Assembly (NCBI RefSeq): GCF_026127265.1 | Contig: NZ_WWFG01000016.1 | Location: 1 to 64,000 of the forward strand | Origin: Nostoc sp. KVJ3 | GTDB lineage: Bacteria > Cyanobacteriota > Cyanobacteriia > Cyanobacteriales > Nostocaceae | Direction: 5' to 3' | DNA length: 64,000 bases | Shown here: one piece after another, positions 1 to 13,018 of the stretch | How the letters are laid out: each line of letters starts with the position of its first letter | Numbering within the stretch: the first letter of the stretch is position 1 | Notes under the pieces: generated by a model | What the model was told of the DNA's origin: nothing | The model's input: the letters and a program-made list of their open reading frames with translations, nothing else | The model's database searches: none | Made by a program: the position numbers and the translations under genes

Positions 1-1252
1 TGGCTTGGGCTAAGTTGAGCGGCATTCCTAGCTTTTTGAGAGTGCTGAAGAAAAAAAGCGTCTTCTCCGTGTTGCTGAAGTGTGACTGGTGCGAGTTTCC
101 ACAAATCCCAACTTTGCTTGAGCAGAAACCAATGTTGTTCTGTAATTTCACTTAGTGGCTGCATCGTGGCATGGTATTGAAAGCGTAAAAACATTTGCTT
201 GAGTCTCTCGACTCTCAGAACGTAAGAGTCGGACAACTTCATCTGACTGGAGGAGAAATGATTGTAGAGGACGGTAGAATGTTGAACGTGAAGAAAACGA
301 AACCCCACTATTGCTGCTAGAGTTAAATACTCCCGGTCTGCATCCAATTGAGTCTGTGGATCATTCCACACTTGTAACTCTTGCAAGCGCACTGCTGTAG
401 AGCGACGAATTAGGAAGGCATGAAGAGGTTGCCAGTTATGCATTAGTCTCTGCATTCTTTCGTCGTCATTCTGTTGGAATGCGAAAGCAATTCTCAATTG
501 ACACTGCTCGTTTTGATAAAAGCACCATTGCCAATCACCATAGGCAATGTCAAAGTGACGATTTTGTTCTAATGCTGCTACTTGCAAGGCAATTTTTTGG
601 GGTGTCAATTCATCTGAGCCAGAAAGCCATTGGATATAGTCACCAGTAGCTAAAGCTAATCCATGATTGTAAGCAGCACTCGCTCCTGGTTGCTGGCATT
701 GAGTTAATTACACGTCCTTTAGTTGTGCTGGCAAATTGGCGACTAATTTCGCTCAAGTTCTCGGTCGAGTCGTGTTCAACAATAATAATTTCCAGATTCG
801 ATAAATTTGTTGTTGGCAACTATGTAGACAGGCGGCAAATCTGCTGGCGTTATCACTAGAGATAATAATGGAAACTAGGGAGGCAGTGATGGACTGGCTC
901 TGATTTTGATTGAAAGCGGGAAAATGTATGACTTGAATTGTTCTACAGTTGTACGAAAATGAGTTTCAATGGTTGGTCGCAAATCGCTGTAGCAGGCGTT
1001 GGCGGGGCGACGATAAAATTCTTCTAGGACTTGAAGCCCATTTGCTAACCATCCAGTACAGTTAGATTGAGTAACGATGCTGTCAGGCAACCAGCGTTTG
1101 CGAACTAAATAGTTGGGGATGTGTACTGGAGTCCCGTGTGCAAAAAGTCTTAAGTAAAACTCCCAGTCATGACAGCCTTTCAACTGTTCGTTTAATAAAC
1201 CAACTGTTTGGAAGACAGATTTGGGTACGACGACTTGAGAGAGTGTGTGAAT
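1..1252 (-). pseudogene. glycosyltransferase 3' part, frameshifted first copy
   Basis: Same sequence as 49,963-51,220, the C-terminal part of a multi-domain family 2 glycosyltransferase. It lacks the extreme 3' end because the window begins inside the gene. Small deletions near 34, 711 and 805 break the frame; only 875-1276 stays open. The breaks are probably assembly errors. The upstream end is cut by the transposon whose left repeat starts at 1253. Confidence 0.8.
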
Positions 1253-1497
1253 GGGGTACAACCGGGATACGTGCAAAATGGGACACGATGCAAAGTTTTG
1301 TTAATATACTTGCAATAATGCAAACTGTATGGGTTAGTTTTTCCCAAAACTCACTCTCTTGACGCAGAGTATAGTGTCTTCTCTTCAACTACCAGCAAAA
1401 ACATGATTATTTTGTATAAAAACTCGTGCTAAATATCAGCATAATAATTTTAATCTTCATAGTAAAAAGCATTGTCAAAATATAAACTCTTAAGAAT

Positions 1498-2380
1498 TTA
1501 AGTTAAACTTTTTAAAGCCTGACGTGCAACTTCTTCCGCCCTAGCAGACGTAACTTTTTGGTAACGTAGAGTTTTTGAATATTCTCATGCCCCATCAGTG
1601 CCCGCAATTCCTCAATACCCATTAGCCCAACACGCTCAGTAGCAAAAGTATGCCGTAAATCGTGGATTCTGACTCCGACTAGCTCCGGATATATACTTAT
1701 TAACTCTCGCCAATATTCATGCACAGTGCGATAGCTAATTCTACTAACAACTTTAGTCACTGGCTGTTGTGCTGTGAAGAGTGCATCTACGGTATTGTGG
1801 CGCTCATATAAGATAAATTTACTTAATGCCTCGGCAGCCCCATCACTAAAATAACAACAACGCCGTTTGTTACCTTTACCAAGTACTTGAATTTATATAA
1901 GTCTTGGTTAACATCATCTATATTTAACGCTAAAAGCTCTGATATACGGCAACCTGAGCGATGTAGAAGATGCACTATAGCATTCATACGTAGGTCAGAT
2001 TTAACAGAATAATAAAGGATATTTAACTGTTCAGGTGTTAAATATCTTACTACAGAATCAGTTTTATGTTCTCCCCTATCAGGATTTGGTTGACGCTGTT
2101 TTAAACCATTAATGGGATTAAACTTAATATAACCTTGCTCCACAGCGAAATTAAACAAACTTTGTAGTATTGCTTGGTACTTGCGATGAGTTGTATAGCT
2201 GCAATCATCCAAACTTCTTAAATACTCAATTAAAGTCTGCTTACCGATAATCTCAATCTCCCAAATACCGTATTCTCCAAGTATTGGTTTCAACACCAAT
2301 TCATAAGTACGTCTGGTACTTTTAGCTAAATCCGGGCGTGACAAAAACTCAGTAATAACAGTGGCTAAAGTAACAGTCAA
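1498..2380 (-). pseudogene. transposon tyrosine recombinase, frameshifted first copy
   Basis: Copy of the 294-residue tyrosine recombinase at 51,466-52,350. Indels near 1572 and 1893 split it into open stretches 1512-1760 (C-terminal catalytic part with HDLRH) and 1823-2380 (N-terminal part with RSGCR). The intact second copy indicates these are sequencing errors. Confidence 0.8.
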
Positions 2381-2465
2381 TTTCTCTCCAATTTATGTAA
2401 TTTCTATCGAGACAAACAATCATTATTTAATATATCTTTTTTTAGAATAATAATGATGATTCTTG

Positions 2466-2977
2466 ATGGATACTTTGAAGACACCCATGCCACAGGAACC
2501 GATTGGCGACTACATTAAGCGGTTGCGTGTGGAATTAAAGATGAGTCAAAATCAGCTAGCTCATCAGGCTGGTATTCACCTGCATACATACGGAAAAATA
2601 GAACGGGGGATCACGACGAGATTAAATCACAAAACCCGTCGGGGGCTAGCTAGGGCTTATCGATACCAATTGAGTACTTAGAAGGAATTTGTAGCGATGA
2701 GGAAATACAGCAACCATTTACCAGCATTAAATTTTGTCCCCAATGCTGGACTCCAGGGACACCCACAGAACCGATTTGGAACGATATCAGGTCATTGTAC
2801 TGCTTTATGTGCGGGTTTGAGCTTGTTGCCCACTGTCTCAAATGTGGTAAATCAGTGACAACTTTCAAGCATTCCTACTGTCCTTTTGCGGCTTTTATTA
2901 CAAAAATACGATTGTTGAAATTGGTAGTAACAGAGAGCATGCTTTGAGAAAAAACTCTCGAACCAAAGAAAAAGTGA
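2466..2977 (+). pseudogene. XRE/zinc-ribbon gene of transposon, frameshifted first copy
   Basis: Copy of 52,435-52,947. A lost T near 2657 ends the frame after the helix-turn-helix part (2463-2681), so the zinc-ribbon part is out of frame. Probably an assembly error. Confidence 0.75.
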
Positions 2978-3036
2978 AGATTTTGTTTTATATCTATAAA
3001 AGCAAATACCAGTATGGACAATCCATCAATATCAGT

Positions 3037-5990
3037 GTGACATCAATTGAACGTACCGCTTATCCTAGATTCAAACGCCAATTTACCACCAAAGAACTTA
3101 CTGAGATTATACTCCAACTAAATCCGAAATTGCTTTCGCTTACAATACGACGAAAGGTGAAAGTAATATTTGAGTCTGCTCGTCATTTTAAAATCATTCC
3201 AAAGACTGGGTTACTTTCCATCGATTGCAGATATCCCACTGAAAATTATTAACCATATTCGCAGTCATTTAAAATTTGCTCTTGATATTGTTTTAGGTTA
3301 TGAAAATAACAAAACAATGTACCGACATCGAACAGCTATCCGCGAATATCTTCAAGTTAAATCTTTTAATCAGACTGCGCTGCATTTAGCGGTATCTGCG
3401 GTGAATGAATCAGCCCAGGTGATGGATAATCCTGCTGATTTAATGAATGTGGCAATTGCCGAACTAATTAAAAATAGATATGAATTACCAGGATTTAACA
3501 CATTAAATAGATTAGTACGCCGAGTTAGGAATGTAGTCAATCAAAACCTATTCAATTTGGTACTTAGTCGCCTAAGTAATGATTATCAACAACGTCTACT
3601 CGACCTTTTAGATAATCATCCAGTCGAATATAGAAGTCTTTACAATAATCTCAAGCAACTTCCTAAACGCCCAACCCGCAATCATCTCAATGATTTAATT
3701 GTACATTCAATCTGGCTTGATTCTTTGGGAGATATTAAACCACTCCTTGCTGATATGACAGCAGCTAAGATTCAACACTTTGCTGCTGAAGCGAGAGTAT
3801 TAGATGCGAGTGAAATCAAAGAGTTTAATTTGCCAAAACGAATTACTCTAATATTATGCCTGATTTACTCGGCAAGCGTGATGACGCGAGATAATTTGGT
3901 CGAGATGTTTCTCAAAAAAATGCAGTTAATTCATAATCATGCCAAAAGAGAATTAGAACTTATCAAACAAAGATATCAATCAACGGTTGAGAAGTTACTG
4001 GGGGTTTTCACTAATGTTCTACAAGTATTGGTTGATGAACCGCCAGAAGTTCAGACTGTCGATCCGGTCGAGCGAGTTAATCAAGTACTCATTCCATCCG
4101 GTGGTGCTGAACAACTATTAACTGAATGTGAGGCGATAAATGCCTATAAGGGAAATAATTATTTTCCCCTATTGTGGCAATTTTATAAAAGTCATCGCAG
4201 TACTTTCTTTCGGTTGCTAGGTGCTTTGAAGTTTTCATCCACTACCAACGAACAAAGTGTAGTTGAGGCATTAAATTTTATTTTAGAAAATCAGTCACGG
4301 CGGGGTCAATTCTTCAATAATAATTGATTTAGATTTTGCTTCTCCTCAATGGCAGAAACTTTTATTCGTCGAACAAGGAAACAAAACTAAAATTGTGCGT
4401 CGCCATCTGGAAGTTTGTGTTTTTTCTTACTTAATGGCTGAATTGAGGTCGGGGGATATTTGCGTCAAGGGAAGTGAGAATTACGCTGACCACGAGAACA
4501 GTTGTTGCCTTGGTCAGAATGTTTACCACTGATTGACCAGTATTGTGGAGATTTGGGTTTTGCTAGTGATGCGGTTGGTAATGTTTACGAACTCAAGTCT
4601 TTGTTGACTGTAACGGCTTTTAAAGTGGATGCTGGTTATCCAGATAATCGTCAACTTGTGATTAATGATTTGGGTGAACCTGTATTAAAAAATTCCACGT
4701 CATGATTTGAGTCCATCAGCTAAGACTTACTTGAGGCTGTGGAACAAAGGTTTGGTGAACGTAATTTGATTGATATTCTGCGGAATGTCGATTATTGGAC
4801 TAATTTTACACGCCATTTTGGGCCGATGAGCGGCAGCGATCCGAAATTAGAACGGGCGACAGAACGTTATTTGTTGACTAGTTTCACCTATGGTTGTAAT
4901 TTGGGGCCGACTCAAGCTGCAAGACACATGCGGGTATTGTCACAAGTAAGGAAATATCGTTTGTTAATCGGCGTCATGTGAGTGTGGATAAATTGATGCA
5001 GCCTTGTGGATATTATTAATCGCTACAATGTTTTAAAGCTTCCGAGCATTTGGGGTGATGGGACAACTGCGGCGGCTGATGGGACTAAGTACGACTCTAC
5101 GAAGAAAATTTACTCTCTGAGTATCATATCCGCTATGGTGGCTACGGAGGCATTGCTTACCACCATGTTTCTGATACCTATGTGGCGCTATTTAGTCATT
5201 TTATTTCCTGCGGAACCTGGGAGGCTGTTTATATTATTGAGGGTTTGTTAAAAAATCTTTCTGATATTCGCCTCATCGATTCACGCAGATACTCAAGGGC
5301 AATCAACGCCTGTGTTTGCATTATCACATATGTTGGGGATTAAGTTAATGCCCGGATTCGGAATTGGAAAGATTTAAATTTCTTCGCCCAGATAATGATA
5401 CGGTTTACAAGCATATTGATTCTTTGTTCAAGGATGCGATTGATTGGGAGAAAATTCAAACCCATTGGCAAGATATTTTACAGGTTGTGCTGTCGATTCA
5501 AACTGGCAAGATTTCGAGTGCGGTGCTGTTACGAAAACTGGGAAACTATAGTCGTAAAACAGATTATACCAAGCTTTTCAGGAGTTAGGACGGGTAATCA
5601 GGACGGTATTTCTGTTGCAATATATTTCGGATATGAAGTTACGACAACAGATTACTGCGGCAACGAATATTGTTGAGTCTTATAACGGTTTCTCAAAGTG
5701 GTTTTTCTTCGGTGGTTTTGGAGTTATTTGCTAATAATGACCCAATTGAGCAGGAGAAGATTGTTAAATATAATGATTTGGTTGCTAATGCTGTGATCTT
5801 CCACAATGTTGTAGATTTGACTGAGGTTTTGCGTGATTTCCTGAAAGCTGGTTATTTGATTACTCGTGAAGATGTGGCGGCGTTGAGTCCTTATATGACG
5901 AGTCATATCAAGCGTTTCGGCGATTACTTGATTGATATGGAGACTGTACCGAATTTGTTGGATGATGACAAGCTCTTAGTTTTGGCTTGA
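3037..5990 (+). pseudogene. tnpA: Tn3-family transposase, frameshifted first copy
   Basis: Copy of the 989-residue transposase at 53,006-55,975, broken into several open stretches (3170-4327, 4502-4705, 4739-4981, 5006-5251, 5364-5588, 5670-5990). The breaks are single-base indels that are absent from the second copy, so the gene is probably intact in the plasmid. Confidence 0.85.
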
Positions 5991-6084
5991 GAAATTATGA
6001 AGGTAGTTCTGGCAAGGGTTGTAGAGTTTTTGTTTACATAACTTTACAACGTGTCCCATTTTGCACGTATCCCGGCTGTACCCC

Positions 6085-7334
6085 TGAATGAAACATCGCC
6101 AAAGCATTGAAAGAATCAGGTCATCAGGATGGCTTGGACTGAGGCTCATTCGGTCGCCCTTGTGGTCAACGCTTGTGATGGCGATATAGTTGCAGTAGCT
6201 GAGGACAGAGTGGGTGTTTTGTTTGAGAGTGTCAATTTGATGTTGCAGGTAATCTGGTAGCCATTGGTCGTCGCTGTCGAGGAAGGCGATAAATTGTCCG
6301 AGTGCGTTTTTGATGCCCAAATTTCTAGCGGCAGCAGCACCAGTATTAGTGGGTATTTGTAACAGTTTTACCTGTGGATAGTGTGTATGAATCCAATCAG
6401 CAGTCCCATCGGTAGAACCGTCATCAATTACAATAATTTCGTAGTCAGTATAGGTTTGACAACAGACGCTATCGAGAGCGTGATTAAGATAATCTTTTCG
6501 ATTGTAAGTTGGAATGATAATCGAAACAGTGGTTGGTGAATTTAAATTTGCTGAGGGGAGTTAGAAGTGTTTTTGAGAGCGGTGTTTAGATTTAATAGTA
6601 AAATGAGCGACGACTTGCATAGATAGCTCATATTGGCTGTCTAACCCCCGCCTTTTGAGTGCGTTATTGATTGCTTTTTGAGACCAGCGAATCGGTTCAA
6701 ACTGTTCGTTAGTCAAATTGCCAGAGTGACGGCGATAATAATAAAGAGGTTGAGGGATATGGTAAAAGTCGGTGACTTCAGACAGTTTTAGACACAAATC
6801 ATACTCTTCGGCATAAGTAAAGTTCGGATCAATACCTCCACTTGCTCGTAAACGGTGCGGCGTATTAAGCGGAAATGGAAGATCATAAAGTCAACAAGTA
6901 GCCGTTCTTTGGAATAGGGGATTTGGCAACGCTGCCCGATTCCATGCAGGTTCCCCTGTTCGTCCATTAGTTGATAGTCTGTGTAAACAAGTCCTACCAA
7001 GGGTGGTTATTCAGAATGGAAATTGTCTGTTCTAAGGCGGTTGGAGCTAGAAATATCGTCACTGTCTACCCAACCGATATAATCTCCAGTGGTTGCTGCA
7101 ACCGCTCCGTGGATAGCAGGGGCAATACCAGTATGTTTGGCAGCTATGACTCGGATGCGTTGATCTTGCTGGGCATACTCGGATGCAATTTCAACGGAGC
7201 GATCTGTAGAGCCATCGTCCCAGATTAACAATTCAAGTCAGACCAAGTTTGAGCTAGGACACTTTTAATTGCCGCAGCAAGGTAGTTTTTCTCGATTGTA
7301 AACTGTGATGACGATAGAAACAGATATTTTTCAT
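6085..7334 (-). pseudogene. glycosyltransferase 5' part, frameshifted first copy
   Basis: Copy of 56,070-57,318. Indels near 6848, 7053, 7236 and 7330 break the first domain. At 6645-6649, however, this copy has five C where the second has four, and only five C joins the first and second glycosyltransferase domains in one frame (open stretch 6561-6797 reads through the junction). This copy is therefore the correct one at that point. Confidence 0.75.
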
Positions 7335-7365
7335 CAGTTAACGCCCAATTAGTAAATTCAGCTAT

Positions 7366-7477
7366 GCTTTATACGTTCAGGTAACATGATGAGTTTTTGA
7401 CAGGAGATATTCTGGAAGCTCTAAAAATGGCTGAACGCTTTATCCGTTCAGGTAACATGATGAGTTTTTGACAGGAG
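7366..7477 (+). repeat. 41-bp direct repeat pair, first copy
   Basis: Copies of the 41-bp repeat described at 57,350-57,461, here at 7366-7406 and 7437-7477, with the same 71-bp period. Confidence 0.8.
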
Positions 7478-7955
7478 TGCTGCTCAGAACTTTGACTAAT
7501 AATTTTTCTGCTGATCATGATTTTTCTGCTTAGGCGTTAACACTTGCCGCCCCGAAGTCTACGGAAATATTTGTCAACTTTAATTCAAGCAACTCCGTAA
7601 TCTCTACTATTGAGTAGGCATTGCTCAATTTTGATACTATTTTGACATTGTTAATTACTTACCTCACTTCCCTTCAGTGGCAAGCTGATTGTCCTATGCT
7701 GGCCGGCATAGCGATCGCACGGCACCTTTACCAAAACCTCTCCGTACTACCTGCCCACTGTTAAGCATTAATATATTCAAAAGGTCTACAGTGTCTTTCT
7801 TTACAGGATTTAAGAACTCGTGGCTCGGAGTCGGCGCAGCGAAGTGGCTCTTGCGGCTTGCACGATCTAGTTGGCCCAACCAGTAATCTTTCTGCCCGTA
7901 AGAGCCACCGACTCGAGAGCGTAGCGGTCACGAGTTCGTCGGCGATGGCGCGAGA

Positions 7956-10900
7956 TCATCGACTAAAACCTCGCCCCCGTTGCTTTTGCTCCAGCATCTC
8001 TTGCTGCTGCTGCCGCTCTCTAACAAAAACCTCATTCCAACTAAGCCCCTTGGGTGCAATTCTTTTAGCCTGGGGTAGCATTTCCTGAACAACCTGGGCA
8101 GCTTCATTACCAAGATCATCATTATTAAATGCCAGTCCAATTCTGCTGATATTTCTGAGGAGTTCAAAAGGCAAGTTATCCTGGTCATCCACTGCCATGT
8201 ACATTGTTCTAACTGGTGGTTGCCCCTTGTGTGCATTCCTATCAATCTCTGCCATTGTCAGCGCATCAATGGGGGAAGAACAAGGTATACTCTCTCAATT
8301 TTATCGTCAGGCTCTCCACCCAATTTGAAATGAAACCACCCAGGAGAGCGATCGCCTCCGCGGGGCGTAGCCCATCGCTGTTTTCGGGGTACTCCGTACA
8401 ACGATTGTCAATCGTGCGGTATCCCAAACCAGTGCGCCTGACTTAGAACCATCTAAACCCCGCTTGATAAACAAACCTGAGCCTGTTGATCTATATAACC
8501 CAACCCTGCCGTTGTAATGGTTGCACAAGAAAATTAGTTATAGCGCGTTTTTGAGTCAGGTAATACTGTAGTACTTGCCTTTGCTTTCATCCTCTGGTGG
8601 AGGTACAAACTGGGTTGTTCTTGTAAGTGTGCCAGTTGATTGTTAGCGATTAAAACTAATGCTTTAGCTTCATCAATAGTCCATCCGGCTGACTGGCAAA
8701 GATAATTTCTTCAACATCTTGGGCTGGTTTATCATCTAATAGCGCCCTGATTGCAATTTCTTTATCTCGGTCAGTCACTAATAAGTTTTGCAAGTCGGCG
8801 CTGTAATACTCATATAACTCGGCTGTTTGATTCGGGGTTAGCTTTGGTTCATCTGTGGTTATAGTTGGAGTTTGATTAAGAGCAATTGCGTCTACTGGTT
8901 TTTGCGATCTATGGAGTTGCTCCAAATAAACAATCGCTGCTTCCAGGTCGTCGAATATGCTTCTTCCGGCTGATAGTGCTGTGATTTTGAGAAAGTTGTT
9001 GTGTTAATTCTAATACTGTTTCAGTTAAGGCCGATTCAACAGTCGATTGCTCAATATAATCAGAAATTGATGAAATGGCTCTCTTCTCTAGATATGATTG
9101 TAACTCAGTTGCAAGAACTGCATCCAGGTCATTGAATGTAGTTTTAGCTGTAATGAGTTCCTCTTTGTATTGAGAAAGTTGTTGCGTTAATTCTAATACT
9201 GTTTTGGTTAATGCTGATTCAACAGCCGATTGCTCAATATATCAGAAATCGATGAAATAGCTCTTTTCTCTAGATATGATTGTAACTCATTCGCAAGTAC
9301 TGCATCAGGTCATTGAATGTAGTTTTAGCTGTAACAAGCTGCTCTTTGTATTGAGAAAGTTGTTGCGTTAATTCTAATACTGTTTCAGTTTAAGGCAGAT
9401 TCAACAGTCGATTGCTCAACGTAATCAGAGATTGATAAGATAGCTCCTTCTCTGCATGAGATTGTAACTCAGCCGTCAATGCTGTTTCAAAGTCATTGAA
9501 TGTAGTTTTTCGCTTCAAGTAGCTGCTGATGATATTGAGAAACTTGCTGTGTTAATCCTAATACTGCTTGGCTTAAAGCTGACTCGATAGCTGATTGCTC
9601 AATATAATCAAAGATTGATGAAATGGTTTTCTTCACTGCATGGGATTGCAACTCAGCCGTAAATGCTTCATCAAAGTCATTGAATGTAGTTTTATCAATA
9701 AATAGTTGCTCTTTGTATTGAGAAATTTGCTCTGTTAATCCTAATACTGTTTTCAGTTAAAGCTGACTCGATAGTTGATTGCTCAATATAATCAAAGATT
9801 GATAAAATGGCTTTCTTCACTGCATGGGATTGCAACTCAGCCGTAAATGCTTCATCAAAGTCATTGAATGTAGTTTTATCAATAAATAGTTGCTCTTTGT
9901 ATTGAGATAGTTGCTCTGTTAATCCTAATACTGTTTCAGTTAAAGCTGACTCGATAGCTGATTGCTCAATATAATCAGAGATTGACAAAATTGCTTTCTG
10001 ATCTGCGTGGGATTGCAACTCAGTCGTCAACGCTGTTTCAAAGTCATTGAATGCAGTTTTAGCTCGAAAGAGTTGTTGCCGATAAATAGATAGTTGTTCT
10101 GTTAATTGTGGCAACGTTTCAGCCAAGGCATCATCAACTACTGACTGTTCAATAAAGTCAACGATTGTATTTATGAATCTTTGGCTCTCCACTGCTTGCT
10201 CTTTAGGATTCTTCAACAGATTCTCAATAAGCTCATCATCCCGTTGGGGCTGGTAGTCAATAAACTTATGTTTTTGTAAACCTGGGAATGTATAGGCAGG
10301 CCCCAAAGATGTGCCGCTGAATTTCTGGTCATTCCACGAGTACGAGATGCCCTTACTTTTACCGTTGCGTGTTAATCCGTGACGAACTTCTACACCTTGT
10401 AATTGCAATCGCTCAACCAGTTGCGGCATAGTCGGTTTATCTACTATGGCGCGGTCGATTACTTCAATTAGTTGGGTTTTGATTGACTGTTGTGGCGGCG
10501 TGTTTCTCAAACCATGCTCGTATTCTAGTTGTTCCCTTTCGATTCGTCGCTGTTGCCCCATAGCTGGGGGCGCGGTTCAGTTTCTCCTTGCTACTTAGAG
10601 TTTGCTGTAAACCATATTCTAGTTCTAGCTGTCGAATGATTTTTTCAGAGCGCACATACTCCCAGCTATCGCGGGTAATCTTGCCGTCATCCAAACTGAT
10701 TCTGCTGGCGCAAATATGTATATGGTCGTGGTTGCGGTCGCTGTGGCGGTAGATGGCATATTGGTTAGCTGTGTAACCCATTTCCTCGATGTACTTGTCG
10801 GCTACAAGGCACCAAGTATCATTGTCTAGCTGTTCGCCTGGCTTAGTGAGAGCGAAACATGTGAACTACTTTCTCCGCTTCTGGATTAAGTTGTCGAGAC

Positions 10901-11033
10901 AGTCGGAATTCTCTAGCGAGTTCTCTGGCATTTCTGCCAAACATATTGCCGCCAATTAAAGATGACTGCTCTTTGTTTTCAAGATAGTCAAGGAGTCCAC
11001 GAAAGCTTTTACCCTTGTTTAGTTGCCAATCAT
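7956..11033 (-). pseudogene. relaxase gene, frameshifted first copy
   Basis: Copy of the relaxase at 57,942-61,030, broken by many indels, including several within the seven 61-residue repeats. It has the five-G run (10566-10570) missing from the second copy, but one C too many at 10556-10559. Combining the two copies gives one continuous relaxase reading frame. Confidence 0.8.
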
Positions 11034-11035
11034 TT

Positions 11036-11439
11036 TTACTCCCAGTCCTCCTGCTCTCCGTCGTCGTCAATGTCATCGTCATCAGTAATTTCAGTTTCGA
11101 TTTGGGACAGTTCCCGACCAATTTGTTTTAAGAGTTGTTGTAGCTGTTCTAGTTGTTCTGGATCTGCTGTGGTCGCAGTCCCATTTTAATAGCTGTATTG
11201 GTAGCTCTGGTAAGTTGATTAATATTGTTGCCGATGCGTACTAATTCTCTATAAGTAGCTAGGGTTATTTTGCTCAGTCGTTTTGGCAGTGGTTTTAGTA
11301 AAACACTGCGTCGAGTTAATTCAGCTATGCTTAGTCCCGCGTCTTGTGCTTTGAGCTTAATCATCTCGTGTTCGATTACGTTGATACGAGCTTCTAATGT
11401 CTTAGTACGAAGCAGGTTTTTTGACAGTTTCGGGCGCAT
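11036..11439 (-). pseudogene. MobC-like gene, frameshifted first copy
   Basis: Copy of 61,033-61,437. A lost G near 11168 (second copy: 61,166) shifts the frame after the conserved part, so the acidic C terminus is misread here. The second copy is open throughout. Confidence 0.75.
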
Positions 11440-11970
11440 AACTGTGGAGGTATGAGAGGGGGTTTCCAAAGCGGGGACACTTCCCCTTTGGCAAGCCTGT
11501 CGTCCGAGCGAAGCGAGGTTTGCCGGAGGCAAAAGGCACGGCTTGCTTCTAGCCCAAATACGGGGAAAGCGAAGTATCGTGTGCTACGTATGTACGGAGT
11601 CACAGCGATAGACTGGGGGCGAGGGAAACGACAGCGTAGCTGGGGGACGATTTCGGGTGATTCAGAGTGAGATGAAGTCTGATAACAGCATAGCTGTTTC
11701 GTCATAATTATATCAGTGTTTGCTGAATCACTGTGACGGCGTAGCCGAGGTGTATTGGCTAAAGTCAGCAACAGTCAACATCGGGGGAACATAGCAACAG
11801 CGTAGCTTGAACAGGATAAATATATAAGCATCTAATAAATGATGGTTAGGCGTAGCAGCAACAAAAATTCTAATCAGCGTAGCTGAAACCATCTGAGAAT
11901 CTGGAGTTATGCTTTTTTAAAAAATAGTGGAGAATAAGGGAATTATGATAATCAATTTAATTTCATAGCA

Positions 11971-12422
11971 ATGGTTGAGCCAAAAGATTCTGGTCAGATT
12001 ACGTATAGCAAGATTGATAAGGCGATTACTGCCTTAAAGGATCTCAAGCCGAAAGAGCGGGATAGTATATCGGAAAGAGTTGCTATCAGAAAAATGAGAC
12101 GGTATATCGAGAAACTGACCTCTGATAGTATGGCTATACTTACGATGAAGTGTCAGAGATACTGAAAGAGTTGGGCATTCAGTTAAGTGGTAGCAGAATC
12201 AAATATTTATTGGGTGAGGTCAGGAAAAATACTCGCCGCAAAAAGAAGCCTCTTGAGAATGAAAATCCTGGTGGGTCGGAGAGTATAAAGAGTGCGACCC
12301 AGAATTTACCTGTAAATACAGCATCCTCAGATGCTGCTAGTGCGCCTCAGAATTTACCTGCAAAGACCACTAAAAGCAAAAGAAAAAATCTTGATCTAGT
12401 CAAACCAGAGTTAGAGGAGTAG
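11971..12422 (+). pseudogene. mob-region accessory gene, frameshifted first copy
   Basis: Copy of 61,972-62,424. One A is lost near 12126, which divides the frame into 11971-12165 and 12150-12422. The second copy is open. Confidence 0.75.
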
Positions 12423-13018
12423 ACAAGACTTGAAGCTCAACGTCGGCGGATACCCTTCTCCCAATCCCTACTCTTATTGAAACTACCGAGTCTCTACAGA
12501 AGATTTGAGAGCAAACTGGTTGGACTAATACCAAACTTCATCGGGTTGAGAAAAGTTTGGGGACAGATCCGAATGGTACTAAGAAAAGGGAAAATCGTTG
12601 AGCCAGCTCTTGTGCTCTTGAGCGGAGGAGCAGGGAGAAAGAAGAAGGAAGAAGCATACGGACAGAAACAAGAGGCATACGGAAAGAAGCAAGAGAAATT
12701 CTCCTCTGCCCCTCTGCCCCCTGCTCTCTGCAATCCTTACGCCGCCTACCCTTCAGCTTAACTTAGTGCCATTCGGACAGATCCTTTCTCACAGACGACG
12801 GTAAGAATTCACTCGTTGCTTTTGCATGAATCTATCCCACTTTTGACTGTTAAGGGACAGTCAAACCCACAAAACACTGATTGATTCTTGGTAAACCAAA
12901 GCTTTCAGGAGGAATTTGATTACTTTTCATATTTAATTTCATTACTTCATCAAAAAAGTCATTTCAACCTGCAATTATTAATATTATTTTCAAATTAGCG
13001 GTAATAGAGGTGCATTGA

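Larger units (their letters stand above)
1253..6084 (+). mobile_element. Tn3-family transposon, first copy
   Basis: First, error-rich copy of the transposon at 51,221-56,069. It is 4,832 bases here, 17 fewer than the clean copy. The ends carry the same inverted repeats starting GGGGTACA, flanked by the 5-bp duplication TGAAT at 1248-1252 and 6085-6089. Its three genes are all frameshifted in this copy. Confidence 0.9.

Noticed and set aside
1138..1388. Short open frames on both strands at the left transposon end (also 51,106-51,356)
   Set aside because: They overlap the terminal repeat and the glycosyltransferase frame and have no coding features.
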